Part shown: in pieces, positions 18,780 to 27,551 of the stretch
Numbering within the stretch: position 1 is the first letter of the stretch
How the letters are laid out: every line of letters begins with the position of its first letter
Assembly (NCBI GenBank): GCA_958296175.1
Contig: OY282448.1
Coordinates: 2,666,127 to 2,730,126, forward strand
Origin: an uncultured Chloroflexota bacterium
GTDB lineage: Bacteria; Chloroflexota; UBA11872
DNA: 64,000 bases
Reading direction: 5' to 3'
Notes under the pieces: generated by a model
Databases searched by the model: none
The model's input: only the letters and a program-made list of their open reading frames with translations
What the model was told of the DNA's origin: nothing
Made by a program: the position numbers and the translations under genes

Positions 18780-18971
18780 GTGAGAGAGACGAAGACGCAA
18801 AGCCACCGCGGCGTGGTTGCCCGCGTCGGGCTGGACCGCCGCCGGGTGCTGGCCCTGGGCGGCGCACTTGCGGCCGCCGCGGCGCTGGCCGCCTGCGGCG
18901 ACGACGCCAAGGGCTCGCGGGACGACCCGTTCCCCTATCAGGATCCGCGCAGCCGCAACACGCGCTTGTAA
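18780..18971 (+). CDS. Short Tat/lipoprotein-signal peptide protein
   Basis: A 63-residue product, RETKTQSHRGVVARVGLDRR then RVLALGGALAAAAALAACGD: a twin-arginine-like signal with a lipobox (LAAC) followed by only about 20 residues (DDAKGSRDDPFPYQDPRSRN) before the stop. It resembles the start of the larger solute-binding lipoproteins in such genomes but ends early. Either a genuine mini-lipoprotein or the stub of a truncated gene. It reads divergently from the alcohol dehydrogenase gene. GTG 18780 has a GAGG site upstream. Confidence 0.5.
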   Translation: MRETKTQSHRGVVARVGLDRRRVLALGGALAAAAALAACGDDAKGSRDDPFPYQDPRSRNTRL

Positions 18972-19400
18972 CCACGCGCTCGTAACGCTGGTGTGCGCCG
19001 CGCCTTCTCGGTGCGGCGCACGAGGCGGTCTTCCAGCACGGCGCCTCTCTGTCGGCGGCTGTTTCTTCGATCTGCCGCGCCGTGCGGCGTGACGCGGCCG
19101 CTGCGCGTCCGAAGCATTTTTCGTTCGCTGCCGTCGTGAACGCCGCGGCCTGCGGCGATGCACAGCGTGCGCCGTGACATGGTCTTGGCAAAGCCCCTGG
19201 AGCGGCGGGGGCGAACTGGCCCGCGCGCACGCCGAACCTGCGAGCTGCCGACGATGGATTTCTGCGAACGCGGGAATGGCGGTGGGCGCCATAGGCGGCG
19301 CCATGCGGAGCGGCGGCGCAGGGCCGGGATTCGTTCACGGGAATGCGGGCGCATGGTCTCCGTGCAGGAACGGCCAGGCGCCGCGCCGGGGATTAACGGA

Positions 19401-19430
19401 CGAAGCCCGGCGCTTGCGCGCCGGGCTTCG
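19401..19430. terminator. 13-bp terminator hairpin after the solute-binding gene
   Basis: CGAAGCCCGGCGC and GCGCCGGGCTTCG pair perfectly around a TTGC loop, 41 bases past the stop of the solute-binding protein gene. There is no strong T-tract. The remaining sequence from 18972 to 19400 shows no gene I can support. Confidence 0.65.
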
Positions 19431-19470
19431 CCGTGCGATCCAGGTCGATCGCGAACGGCCTGGCGGCCGT

Positions 19471-20994
19471 TTAGAGCGGAGTGAACCCGAACGTGGTGCG
19501 CGCGTTGTTCAGGTTGTCCCGCTGGCCTTCCAGCGCGTCAGCCACCCACTTCTTGGCGCCGTCGATGGATTCGTCCACCGTCTTGTCGCCGAGGTAGGCG
19601 CTGGTGATGAAGGCGTTGCGCCACTCGTTCATCTCCCACCAGTTGGGCAGCGCCATCATCAGGTGGCGAGCCTCTGGCGTGTCGGCGTAGTCCTTCAGCC
19701 ACTCCATGCCCTCGGGCGGCGCGTTGGTGGCCTCGGGGGTCTCCAGCGCGGCCTTGTACATGGGCAGGTGGCCGCGGTCGATGGACACGCGGCCCTGGTA
19801 CTCGGCGCCGCCGAGGAAGATGACGAGGTCCACGGCCTGCTCGAGATTCCCCATCCGCTGCGCGCCGTTGGTGATGAGGTTCGGCTGGTCGTTCCAGTCG
19901 TGCAGGGCGGTGCCGCCCAGCGGGCCGACCGGCATGGGGCCGAGCGACCAGCCAAAGCGTTCCTTGATGCGCGGGATGTGGAACCCGGACGAGTACACGC
20001 CCGACCCCAGCCACGACCAGACCTTGCCCGACGCGAAGGGGTTGCCGAACTCGCCGGAGACGCGCTTGCTCTCACTGTCGGGGAACGACACGGCGTCGTC
20101 GTGGATGAGGCCCACGGAGAACTTCAAGCCCCAGTCGCCGCCGTCGTCGAAGATGGCCAGGCCGGTCTCGTCGGCGTTGCGGTAGGCAGGGCCGCCGGCG
20201 CCGAAGCACATGGGCGCCCACTGGAACTCGTAGTCGTTGCGCGCCCAGGTGCCCCACTGGTCGGTGTCGGGGTCGGTGGCCATCATGGACGCTTCCAGGA
20301 ACTCGCCGGCGTACGTCCAGCCCTTGCTGGGGAACTCAATGCCGGCCTGGTCGGCCAGCGTCGTGTTCATCAAGATGCCGCCGGTCGCGCCCTGGAAGGG
20401 CAAGCCAAACTGGTCACCCTCGATCACCGTCGGCACCGACTCGCCGCGGGCGTGGGTGCTGTCGAAGTTGACGGTGTAGAGGTCGGGGATGAAGTAGTAG
20501 TCGCTCGGGTCGTAGTCGTCCCGCTTGTCCAGCACGTCGTTGATCTGGGTGAAGCCGCCGTCGGCCACGAAGGCGCCGAGCATGCCGCCGTCCAACATGG
20601 CCACTTCGGCCTGCGTGCCGGCGGCCATCTGGAGCGGGAAGGTCTCGCGGTAGTCGGCCGGCTGCGGCTCGAACCGAACGTTGATGTTCGGGCGCATCGA
20701 GGCGTACTGCCGCAGACCCCACTGCATGGCCGCGCCGCGCGGGCCGGAGGTGTGGTCGCTGACGTAGCGGATGGTGACGGACTGCTGCTGCGGCATGGCC
20801 GTCATGGCGGGCGCGGCGGTCATGGCGGGCGCAGCGGTCGTGGCAGGCGCGGCGGTTGCGGCCGGGGCGGCGGTTGCGGCCGGCGCGGCCGGTTGCGACT
20901 CTCCGCACGCGGCCAGAACGGCCGCGGCGCCGGTGCCAACGGCCCCAGCGCCAGCCGCGCGCAGCATCACGCGCCGGCTCAATCGCTTGCTCAT
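19471..20994 (-). CDS. ABC transporter extracellular solute-binding protein
   Basis: A 507-residue lipoprotein. Order: Tat-like signal (SKRLSRRVMLRAAGAGAVG) with lipobox LAAC, a low-complexity linker of APAATAAPA and PAMTA repeats (about 33-68), then a family-1-type sugar-binding domain (VTIRYVSDHTSGPRG, MLDGGMLGAFVADGGFTQIN, FGLPFQGATGGILMNTTLAD). It would capture a sugar or related solute for an ABC importer, yet no permease or ATPase gene is adjacent. GGGGGAGG lies just before ATG 20994, and TATTAT at 21052-21057 is a possible -10 box. Confidence 0.88.
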   Translation of the reverse strand: MSKRLSRRVMLRAAGAGAVGTGAAAVLAACGESQPAAPAATAAPAATAAPATTAAPAMTAAPAMTAMPQQQSVTIRYVSDHTSGPRGAAMQWGLRQYASMRPNINVRFEPQPADYRETFPLQMAAGTQAEVAMLDGGMLGAFVADGGFTQINDVLDKRDDYDPSDYYFIPDLYTVNFDSTHARGESVPTVIEGDQFGLPFQGATGGILMNTTLADQAGIEFPSKGWTYAGEFLEASMMATDPDTDQWGTWARNDYEFQWAPMCFGAGGPAYRNADETGLAIFDDGGDWGLKFSVGLIHDDAVSFPDSESKRVSGEFGNPFASGKVWSWLGSGVYSSGFHIPRIKERFGWSLGPMPVGPLGGTALHDWNDQPNLITNGAQRMGNLEQAVDLVIFLGGAEYQGRVSIDRGHLPMYKAALETPEATNAPPEGMEWLKDYADTPEARHLMMALPNWWEMNEWRNAFITSAYLGDKTVDESIDGAKKWVADALEGQRDNLNNARTTFGFTPL

Positions 20995-21282
20995 AGAAAC
21001 CTCCCCCTGCTCTCAGCGGCAACGCGCCGCGAGGCCCTATTGATAACGCGCATAATACCTGACGCGGCGCATCCTTATAAAACATCCCGGCGCACTTCTG
21101 AGAGCCGGCGGCCCGCGGCTGGCGCCGCACACCGCCGGGTTTCCTTTGCATTTCGAGTCGACGGCGGGAAAGGCGCACGGGGGCGCCTCGGGCGGCGGAG
21201 TCGGCGGGGCGTCACCCGTTCCAACGGCGTAGACTTCGCACGACCCGCCGGGCGAGCAGCCCGCTGGCAAGCCTGGGACGCC

Positions 21283-22125
21283 ATGCACCTGTCACCCGCA
21301 GAAGCCTTACAGAAACGCGATCAGCTCGTGGCCGAGGGCTACACCGTGGTGCCCGACGTGGCCGACGCGGCGCTGCTGCGCGAGATGCGCGCATGGGCCG
21401 AGGACTACTTTGCGCGCACCGTGGTCGACCACAAGTACCGCTACCAGGGCAGCGACGTGCACGTGCGGCAGCCGTCGCGCTGGGACGAGCTGGGCAAAGA
21501 AGCCGACGAGCGGATGTTTCCCGACCCGTTTGCCGACCGCGTGCTGACCTATCCGGGCCTGACGGCGGCGTGCGCGGCGCTGCAACTGGAGGGTCTGCAT
21601 CCCAGCGGGGCGCTGACCATCATTTCCAAACCGCCGCACGGGCCGCCGCTGTATTGGCACCAGGACTACATGGACTGGAACAACCCGTCGGCCGCGACGC
21701 CGTGGCCGACGAAGGTGTTCCTGTCTATCTATCTGACCGACACCACGGTGGCCAACGGCTGCCTGCGGGTCATTCCCGGCACGCACCGCACGCGGGTCGA
21801 GCTGCACGACACCCTGCCGGACGCGCACGAGCGCGAGATTCAAGCGGTGGACGACCACCAGAGCCACCCGGCGTTTCAGGATCATCCGGACGCCGTGGAT
21901 CTGCCCGTGCGGGCGGGCGATCTGGTGATTGCCGACGCGCGCGTGATGCACGCCGCGCACGCCAACACGACCGACCAGCGCCGCACGCTGGTGCTGATGT
22001 GGCACGACGTGTTCCCGTTCCCCGCGCCGCCCAGCTGGTGGACGGGACCCGTCCCGAAGGAAGTGCGCACGGCGGACCCCACGGCCGCGTTCGAACGCCG
22101 TCGCACGCCGTCGGCGTACATCTAG
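21283..22125 (+). CDS. Phytanoyl-CoA dioxygenase (PhyH) family protein
   Basis: A 280-residue Fe(II)/2-oxoglutarate-dependent oxygenase. The iron triad is visible: H126-x-D128 in YWHQDYMDW and the distal His in VMHAAHANTT, with an Arg (RRTLVL) placed to hold 2-oxoglutarate. IYLTDTTVANGCLRVIPGTH is the typical family core. It probably hydroxylates a small organic acid, lipid or natural product; substrate unknown. Divergent from the solute-binding gene, which may bring in its substrate (inference). No strong ribosome site precedes ATG 21283. Confidence 0.88.
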   Translation: MHLSPAEALQKRDQLVAEGYTVVPDVADAALLREMRAWAEDYFARTVVDHKYRYQGSDVHVRQPSRWDELGKEADERMFPDPFADRVLTYPGLTAACAALQLEGLHPSGALTIISKPPHGPPLYWHQDYMDWNNPSAATPWPTKVFLSIYLTDTTVANGCLRVIPGTHRTRVELHDTLPDAHEREIQAVDDHQSHPAFQDHPDAVDLPVRAGDLVIADARVMHAAHANTTDQRRTLVLMWHDVFPFPAPPSWWTGPVPKEVRTADPTAAFERRRTPSAYI

Positions 22126-22223
22126 CGGCGCCGGGGCCAGGGTCTAGCCGCCGGAACCACGGAGCGCCCGCGGCCGCGGCGGCCGCCCGGCCGACGGCGT
22201 GAACGGCGCGCGCAGCGTCCACG

Positions 22224-22259
22224 GCTCGACGGCGGGCACGGGCGTGCGCGCCGTCGAGC
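22224..22259. terminator. Hairpin after the PhyH gene
   Basis: GCTCGACGGCG and CGCCGTCGAGC pair perfectly (11 bp) with a 14-nt loop, 98 bases after the PhyH stop, and are followed by TTGTTG. Likely transcription end for PhyH. Confidence 0.6.
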
Positions 22260-22312
22260 TTGTTGCGTCACACAGATAGCAGCGTGCCCGCCGCGTCTGG
22301 TTCGAATTGGGA

Positions 22313-22385
22313 GCCGACGGTCAGACTCGAACTGACGACCTGAGCTTTACGAAAGCCCTGCTCTACCAACTGAGCTACGTCGGCG
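22313..22385 (-). tRNA. tRNA-Thr (CGT)
   Basis: A minus-strand cloverleaf: acceptor GCCGACG/CGTCGGC, D-arm GCTCAGTTGGTAGAGC, anticodon loop TTCGTAA (anticodon CGT), T-arm GTCAG-TTCGAGT-CTGAC. CCA is not encoded. A GIY-YIG gene pair lies just upstream of its 5' end. Confidence 0.95.
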
Positions 22386-22471
22386 CGTGACGGCAAATCG
22401 TAGCACCGACCGCCAGCGCTTGGGGAGTTATGTCAACCCATGGCGCAGCTCGGCAGCGGATTCCACGGGCT

Positions 22472-22996
22472 TCAGTGCATGCGCCGGGTCCCTCCCTGAC
22501 GGTTTGCAAGCGGCCAGTCGCCGTGGCCGCACCGAAACTGGTCGAGCAGCTCGCCTTCGAATGCTTCCTCCCGTCCCGCCGGGCAGGTCTGAACCAACAC
22601 CTGCGCGGAGTCGATCTGCTCGATCTGCCACATCCACTCGCCGCCTTTGTGGTTGGCGGCGCGCCCAACGCCAAAACGGGCGAGCTGGCGCACGCGCTTA
22701 CGCAGGTTGGCACCTTTGCCGACGTACACGATATCGGTCGGCGCGTCCGCCTGAATTCGTTCCCACTTCTGCTGCAGGAATTCCTGGAGCTCCGTTTCCG
22801 CGTGCCTCGCCTCAGCAGCGGTCGCCGAGAACGTCAGGCCTGCGCTTCCCTCCACGTGGACGACGTAGATTCCGGGGTTTGCCGGAATGTCCGTCCAAGA
22901 CGCCCTCCCAGGCCCTGCCGCTCTGCGCAAAAGGCCGCTGAGCCCATAGCTTTCTCTGCGCTCTCCCTGGAGCGCCGCGATATCCCTGCTCGTCAT
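22472..22996 (-). CDS. GIY-YIG nuclease family protein
   Basis: A 174-residue protein with the GIY-YIG core: PGIYVVHVEG (GIY at 42-44) and DIVYVGKGANLRKRVRQLAR (YVG at 91-93, followed by the conserved Arg region). An insert of about 35 residues separates the two motifs. This predicts a single-domain endonuclease that nicks or cuts DNA. Its start overlaps the stop of the winged-helix gene by four bases (ATGA), so the two proteins are made together. The pair sits next to tRNA-Thr and has two-domain parallels in restriction- or repair-type proteins. Confidence 0.8.
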   Translation of the reverse strand: MTSRDIAALQGERRESYGLSGLLRRAAGPGRASWTDIPANPGIYVVHVEGSAGLTFSATAAEARHAETELQEFLQQKWERIQADAPTDIVYVGKGANLRKRVRQLARFGVGRAANHKGGEWMWQIEQIDSAQVLVQTCPAGREEAFEGELLDQFRCGHGDWPLANRQGGTRRMH

Positions 22997-23229
22997 TCCT
23001 GCTCTCCTGTCTCGCGGGGGTCTGCGAGCCACACCCACCCGTTGGTCTGGATCTCGAACATATCCGCGTAGTTGCGTACGCGAGCTGCAACTTGCGAGGT
23101 TCCGACAGGCTGGCCGTCTCGCCGCACGTACAGCCCCTGCCTGTTCACAGCGTCGCAAATCTCGCCGCTTGCCATGGGCTGCCCGCGCACCGAGCCGTGC
23201 ATCGACCATTCGCCGCCTTGGGCTATCAC
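22993..23229 (-). CDS. Small winged-helix-type protein coupled to GIY-YIG
   Basis: A 78-residue protein (or 69 if ATG 23202 is used). The block ASGEICDAVNRQGLYVRRDG then QPVGTSQVAARVRNYADMFE and a WVWL end resembles the HARE-HTH/winged-helix modules attached to restriction and repair enzymes, in which a helix-turn-helix is followed by a small beta hairpin. It would give DNA binding to the coupled GIY-YIG nuclease. GTG 23229 or ATG 23202 may be the start; the latter has AAGGCGG upstream. Confidence 0.65.
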   Translation of the reverse strand: MIAQGGEWSMHGSVRGQPMASGEICDAVNRQGLYVRRDGQPVGTSQVAARVRNYADMFEIQTNGWVWLADPRETGEQE

Positions 23230-23277
23230 GGCGCGGCAGGGCCGATCACCCTTGCCGGCGCGAACGATGTTTGGGGG

Positions 23278-24096
23278 TCAGTCGTCCTGAGCTTCCGCCA
23301 GCGACTTAAGCAGGCGGGGCAGGGCGTGGGGGGTGTTGGGGAGGGTCTGGTCGGCGGCTTGGCGCAGGGGGGCGGGTGCGCCGTGCACGGCGAGGGCGCG
23401 GCCGGCCCATTGGAGCATTTCCAGGTCGTTCAGATCGTCGCCGACGGCCAGGGCGTTGCGGGCGTGGACGCCCAGGCTGGCGGCCAGGCTGGCCACGGCG
23501 GCGCCTTTGGTGACGCCCGGCGGCAGCACCTCGAAACCTGCGGACTGCAAGCGGCGGCTTTGCCAGGCCACCACGGAGGCGCGCCCGTGCAGCTCGGCGC
23601 GCAGGCGGCGCTCGAAGCCGTCGGCCTGTTCCAGGGGCAGGAGGCCGAAGAGCTGCGCCGGCGGCGGGGCGAGCACGGGGTTCGGCAGCCGGCAGACGCG
23701 CGCGCCTTTCGGTTCCAGGTAGCGGCGGTAGGCCTCGTGCGACTCCCAGGCGCCGTCCACCAGGTAGCGGTCGCCGGAGTTGGCCGACTCGATCCAGATG
23801 GCGGGGCGCCCCGCCGCGCCGAACAGGGCGCGGGCGCGGTTGGCCGTCTCGAAGGGAATCTCGTGCGCGGCCAGCAGGCGCCCGTCGGCCGCGCGCGTGG
23901 TCGAGCCGTTGTTGAGCACCAGGAAAGCGGACGGGGGCAGCCGTCTGGCGAGGCCGCGCATCCCAATCCAGCCGCGGCCCGTGGCCAGCACCACCACCAG
24001 GCCGCGCCGGGCAACCTGGTGCAGGGCGTGCAGCGCGCCGCGCTCGACCTGGCGCGCGTGCGCGGCGAGCGTGCCGTCGACGTCCAGGGCAACGAG
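23278..24096 (-). CDS. HAD-superfamily hydrolase (Cof-like)
   Basis: About 272 residues. HAD motif I (LVALDVDGTLA), motif II (VVLATGRGW), the Lys block GVTKGAAV and motif IV (AVGDDLNDLEML) are all present and in order, so this is a Mg-dependent phosphatase of the Cof/sucrose-phosphatase-like type. No ATG, GTG or TTG exists in frame upstream of motif I: the first is the GTG at 23997, inside motif II. The frame runs open back into the 3' end of the FmdB gene. Translation must start at a rare codon or be coupled to FmdB, or the start has been lost. Confidence 0.75.
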   Translation of the reverse strand, partial: LVALDVDGTLAAHARQVERGALHALHQVARRGLVVVLATGRGWIGMRGLARRLPPSAFLVLNNGSTTRAADGRLLAAHEIPFETANRARALFGAAGRPAIWIESANSGDRYLVDGAWESHEAYRRYLEPKGARVCRLPNPVLAPPPAQLFGLLPLEQADGFERRLRAELHGRASVVAWQSRRLQSAGFEVLPPGVTKGAAVASLAASLGVHARNALAVGDDLNDLEMLQWAGRALAVHGAPAPLRQAADQTLPNTPHALPRLLKSLAEAQDD

Positions 24097-24103
24097 CCGC
24101 GGG

Positions 24104-24529
24104 TTAGTCGTCGTCGGTGTCCAGCGCGCCGCCGTCGTCGGGTTCCACGGCGTCGAACTCCTCGTCCGAGGGCATCTCGCCGCCTTCCATGCGGCGCAGC
24201 ACGCCTTCGTAGGCGTCGGGGATGTCCTCGCCCATTTCTTCGGACATGCGGCGCGTCATGCGCGCAAGGCTGCGGGGGTCGCCGGTTTCGAGACCGGGCA
24301 TGAGGTCGGCCATCAGGTCGTCCTCCGAGCCGCCGCCGTGGTCATCGCCGTGGTCGTCGGCATGGCCGCCGCCGCCGCCGCGCCGCAGCAGCGTGGGGCG
24401 CGAGATCAGGCGTTGCAGCGCCGAGGCGCCGCAATGCGGGCAGTCGGGCGTCGACACGGCCGCCAGCGTTTTGAACAACCGCGACGAGCGGCGGCCGCAG
24501 ACGGAGCAGGAGTATTCGTAGACGGGCAC
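24104..24529 (-). CDS. FmdB-type zinc-ribbon protein
   Basis: A 141-residue protein beginning MPVYEYSCSVCGRR, with a zinc ribbon from C8/C11 and CPHC (30-33), the FmdB/CxxC_CxxC_SSSS family signature. The remainder is acidic and His/Gly-rich (GGGGGHADDHGDDHGGG), a possible metal-binding tail. FmdB-like proteins are thought to be regulators, though function is rarely shown. It lies directly upstream of the HAD gene, whose frame begins at its stop codon. Confidence 0.85.
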   Translation of the reverse strand: MPVYEYSCSVCGRRSSRLFKTLAAVSTPDCPHCGASALQRLISRPTLLRRGGGGGHADDHGDDHGGGSEDDLMADLMPGLETGDPRSLARMTRRMSEEMGEDIPDAYEGVLRRMEGGEMPSDEEFDAVEPDDGGALDTDDD

Positions 24530-24754
24530 GCGCGGAGGCTGATGGAACCAGGTCGAGCGGTCGATTGTAAGCGGCTGGGGCAGGGCGGGAGACGTTGCGC
24601 GGGGCGGGGCGCGGCGCGCTGGGTGCGGGCGCAGGCGCGAGGCTCGGATAGACCCTGGACGGGGGCGGGGAACGCGCGCGGAGCGGCGCGGCGGCGCGGC
24701 TGGCGGGCTTGGGACCGGTGGTAGGCTAGGCTGGCTCGTGCCTTCAGCGCCCCC

Positions 24755-25927
24755 ATGAGCAGCCTCTCACTGCGACGGTCCGGCGGCGGCTGGCGTCGGC
24801 AGACGGGGCCGCGCGCGGCGGCCATAACGCTGGCGTGCTGGCTCGCGCGGCTGGCCATCCGCCCCCGAGCACCCACCCACGGCCCGCTGCCGTCCAACAT
24901 TGGGATGTCGGTGTTGGTCGTCAAGCCGCTGGCGCTGGGCGACGTGCTGCGCGCCACCTGGTTCACGCGGGCGCTGCGCCGCGGGCTGCCGCAGGCCCAC
25001 GTCGCGTTTGCGGTGGGTGACTACGCCGCCCCGGCGCTGGCGAACAACCCGGATCTGGACGAGATCGTGCCCATGGGCATGCTGGGAACGCCGGGGCGTT
25101 CCAAAGCCGGCGCGTACGTGGGGTTCGTGCGGGAGTTGCGCCGCCGAGGGTTCGACGCGGCGTTCGTGTTGGACCGCTCGCCGCTGATGGCGCTGCTGCC
25201 CTATCTGGCGCGGATTCCCTATCGGGTCGGGTTGGACAGCCGGCGGCGGGGGTTCCCCCACACCACGCGCGTGGCCATGGACCGCGACGACAACGAGGTC
25301 GAGACGTATCGGCGCGCGGCGGCGGCGGCCGGCCTGGACCCGCGGGAGGCGGCCGGGGTGTTTCGGCCCACCGCCAACGACGCGGCCGCGGCGCGGCGGC
25401 TGGCGGAGGAATTCGACCTGGCGGCAGCCGAGCTGCGCGTGGTGATGGCGCCGGGCGGCGGCGTCAATCCGGGCGCGGTTGACGTGACGAAACGCTGGCC
25501 GGCGGAACGCTTCGCCGCGGCGGCGGACTGGCTGATCCGCACGCACCGGGCTCGCGTGTGCCTGGTCGGCGCCGCTGGCGACGCGTCCTCCATTGCAGCC
25601 GTGCGCCGGGCGATGACGGAAACCGCCGTCAACCTGGGCGGCCGCACCACGTTCGGGCAGCTGGGCGCGTTGACCGCGGCCAGCGATCTGTTCGTGGGCA
25701 ACGACTCCGCCAGCAGCGCTCTGGCGGCCTGTGTCGGCACGCCAACCGTCACGATCTTTACCTCCACGGAGCCGTGGATCTACGGCGTGGACGCGGCGCA
25801 CGCCGTGTCGGTCTCCACCGGCAGCAAGACGCAGGGGCTGGGCGACGCGCCCACGGTTGCCCAGGTTTGCCAGGCGGTTGGCCGCATGCTGGCGCGGCGG
25901 CGGCAGCCGAGCCGGCTAATCGAGTGA
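24755..25927 (+). CDS. Glycosyltransferase family 9 (heptosyltransferase-like)
   Basis: A 390-residue GT-B fold transferase. The GT9 N-terminus SVLVVKPLALGDVLRATW is at about 51-68, NNPDLDEIVPMG follows, and the donor-binding half has VMAPGGGVNPGAVDVTKRWP and SDLFVGNDSASSALAACVGT PTVTIF. It would transfer a heptose or other sugar to a cell-surface glycan. ATG 24755 adds about 50 residues before the domain; ATG 24905 (MSVLVVKP) is an alternative. It stands apart from the main polysaccharide cluster at 33.4-40.9 kb. Confidence 0.85.
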   Translation: MSSLSLRRSGGGWRRQTGPRAAAITLACWLARLAIRPRAPTHGPLPSNIGMSVLVVKPLALGDVLRATWFTRALRRGLPQAHVAFAVGDYAAPALANNPDLDEIVPMGMLGTPGRSKAGAYVGFVRELRRRGFDAAFVLDRSPLMALLPYLARIPYRVGLDSRRRGFPHTTRVAMDRDDNEVETYRRAAAAAGLDPREAAGVFRPTANDAAAARRLAEEFDLAAAELRVVMAPGGGVNPGAVDVTKRWPAERFAAAADWLIRTHRARVCLVGAAGDASSIAAVRRAMTETAVNLGGRTTFGQLGALTAASDLFVGNDSASSALAACVGTPTVTIFTSTEPWIYGVDAAHAVSVSTGSKTQGLGDAPTVAQVCQAVGRMLARRRQPSRLIE

Positions 25928-26218
25928 CGGCTCGTTGGCGGGCGGCGGCGGGCGCACGGGCCTGGTTGCGCCAACGCGGTAGCCGACGGTTCGCTCCGCC
26001 GCCATGGCCGCGCCGTGTTCGCGCCAGACGGCCGCGGGCGGGCCGCCCGCGGCGGCGCGGCACGTGCGGCGCAGGGGACAGCGCGGGCAGCGGGCGCGCG
26101 CGCCAGAGGGAAGGCCGCGGCCAGCGCGCCGGTACCAACGCACGACGCGGTCTTGAAAGGCGCGGCGGAAGTCCGGATCGACCTCGACCTGGCTCGCGCT
26201 GGCGGCTGCGGGCGTCAC
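25916..26218 (-). CDS. Small protein with C-x2-C-x5-C motif, hypothetical
   Basis: A 100-residue frame with ARCPRCPLRRTCRAAAGG, which matches three of the four Cys of the Fe-S loop of Nth/MutY glycosylases (C-x6-C-x2-C-x5-C); the first Cys is missing and no glycosylase domain precedes it. It may be a zinc- or iron-binding small protein or the remains of a larger gene. It overlaps the end of the GT9 gene by 12 bases on the opposite strand. Coding status is uncertain. Confidence 0.35.
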   Translation of the reverse strand: MTPAAASASQVEVDPDFRRAFQDRVVRWYRRAGRGLPSGARARCPRCPLRRTCRAAAGGPPAAVWREHGAAMAAERTVGYRVGATRPVRPPPPANEPSLD

Positions 26219-26327
26219 GCGGGGGCCTTTAGTTCCGATAGTTCATGCGACGGGCGGTCGGCGCCGGCGATACTCGCCGGCGCATACAACGTTTGGCAGC
26301 CCCCCTGGCGCATCGACTCGTGACAGC

Positions 26328-27503
26328 TTGAATCGCAGCGTACGCCAGGCCGCGGCGGCGCTCACGCTGGGGCTGGCGCTGGCGCTGGCGGCGTGCGGCG
26401 GCGATGCGGCTGACGGCGCGGGGCAACGGCCCGCGGCACCGACGGCCGCGGCTGCGCCGCGGCCAATCGCCGCGCCGCGGGCGACGGCCGCAGCAACGGC
26501 CGCCGCCGCGCCGACCTCGACGGCGCGGCCCACGGCCGCCCCTGCGCCGCGGGTCGAACCCGAGCGCCCCGCGCTTACGCCCGCGCCCGCGGCGACGACC
26601 GAACCCGTCGCGCCGACCGAGCCTGCGCCGACGCCCACGCCGGAAGCCGCGCCCGCCGCGGCGCGGCTCACGCTGCTGCTGTTGGGCGTGGACCAGGCCG
26701 AGTCGTTCCAGGGGAACACGGACGTCATCATGCTGATGAGCATCGACGCGGCTTCGAAGTCCGTCTTCGTGCTTTCGGTGCCGCGCGACCTGTGCCTGGG
26801 GCCGTGCGACGGGCACGGCTCGCGCATCAACGAGGTGCTGCGCCGCCAGGACATCGAGGCGCTCAAGCAGACCATCCGCAACGTTACCGGTCTGCACGTG
26901 GATTTCTGGATGCTGGTGAATTTCCACGGCGTGGAAGCCATCATCAACCGTCTGGGCGGGATCAGGGTCTGGTCGAACCGCGAGTTCGACGAGCGGTTCG
27001 TGTATCTGGATACGGAGGAAGAAATACGGCTGATTCTGGAGGAAGGCTGGAACACGCTCAACGGGCGCGAGGCGGTGGCCTACGGGCGCTCGCGCAAGTA
27101 CGACGCTGCGGACGACTTCGCCCGGATTTGCCGCCAGCAGCAGGTAGTGCGGGCGTTGCACGACCAGGCGCTGTCGCCGGCGCTGCTGGTGAACGCGCCT
27201 GGCGTGCTGGCCAGTCTGGACGGCGCGTTCAAGACCGACGTGCCCTTCGGCAGCGTGCCCGCGCTGGGCCAATTGCTGCTGTCGATTCCTCAGGACCGCA
27301 TCAATTCATGGGCCGTGCACAGCCGCGGGCACGACCTGCTGACGCCGCTGCAGGCGCCGGACGGAGCGGCGCTGTACCGCCCGGACATCCACGCCATTCG
27401 CGACTTCGTGCAGGACGCGCTGCTGGCGTCGACGGAGGCGCACGCGGACCAGGAAGGCAACCCCACGTTCGTGCGCGACAACTGCGAGGAGTATTTCCCG
27501 TAG
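26328..27503 (+). CDS. LytR-CpsA-Psr (LCP) family lipoprotein
   Basis: A 391-residue protein with a lipoprotein signal (LTLGLALALAACGG), a long Ala/Pro/Thr linker (about 27-118) and an LCP domain: LTLLLLGVDQAESFQGNTDV, ISM-type MLMSIDAASKSVFVLSVPRD, and GREAVAYGRSRKYDAADDFA with the conserved Arg residues that bind the polyprenyl pyrophosphate. LCP enzymes attach glycans to peptidoglycan or proteins at the membrane surface. TTG 26328 is the start giving a complete signal. It may act with the polysaccharide genes further downstream. Confidence 0.88.
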   Translation: MNRSVRQAAAALTLGLALALAACGGDAADGAGQRPAAPTAAAAPRPIAAPRATAAATAAAAPTSTARPTAAPAPRVEPERPALTPAPAATTEPVAPTEPAPTPTPEAAPAAARLTLLLLGVDQAESFQGNTDVIMLMSIDAASKSVFVLSVPRDLCLGPCDGHGSRINEVLRRQDIEALKQTIRNVTGLHVDFWMLVNFHGVEAIINRLGGIRVWSNREFDERFVYLDTEEEIRLILEEGWNTLNGREAVAYGRSRKYDAADDFARICRQQQVVRALHDQALSPALLVNAPGVLASLDGAFKTDVPFGSVPALGQLLLSIPQDRINSWAVHSRGHDLLTPLQAPDGAALYRPDIHAIRDFVQDALLASTEAHADQEGNPTFVRDNCEEYFP

Positions 27504-27551
27504 CGCGTGCGGCAGTGCTTTCCCGCGCCCGTGCAACGGCCGCGGCGGCGG

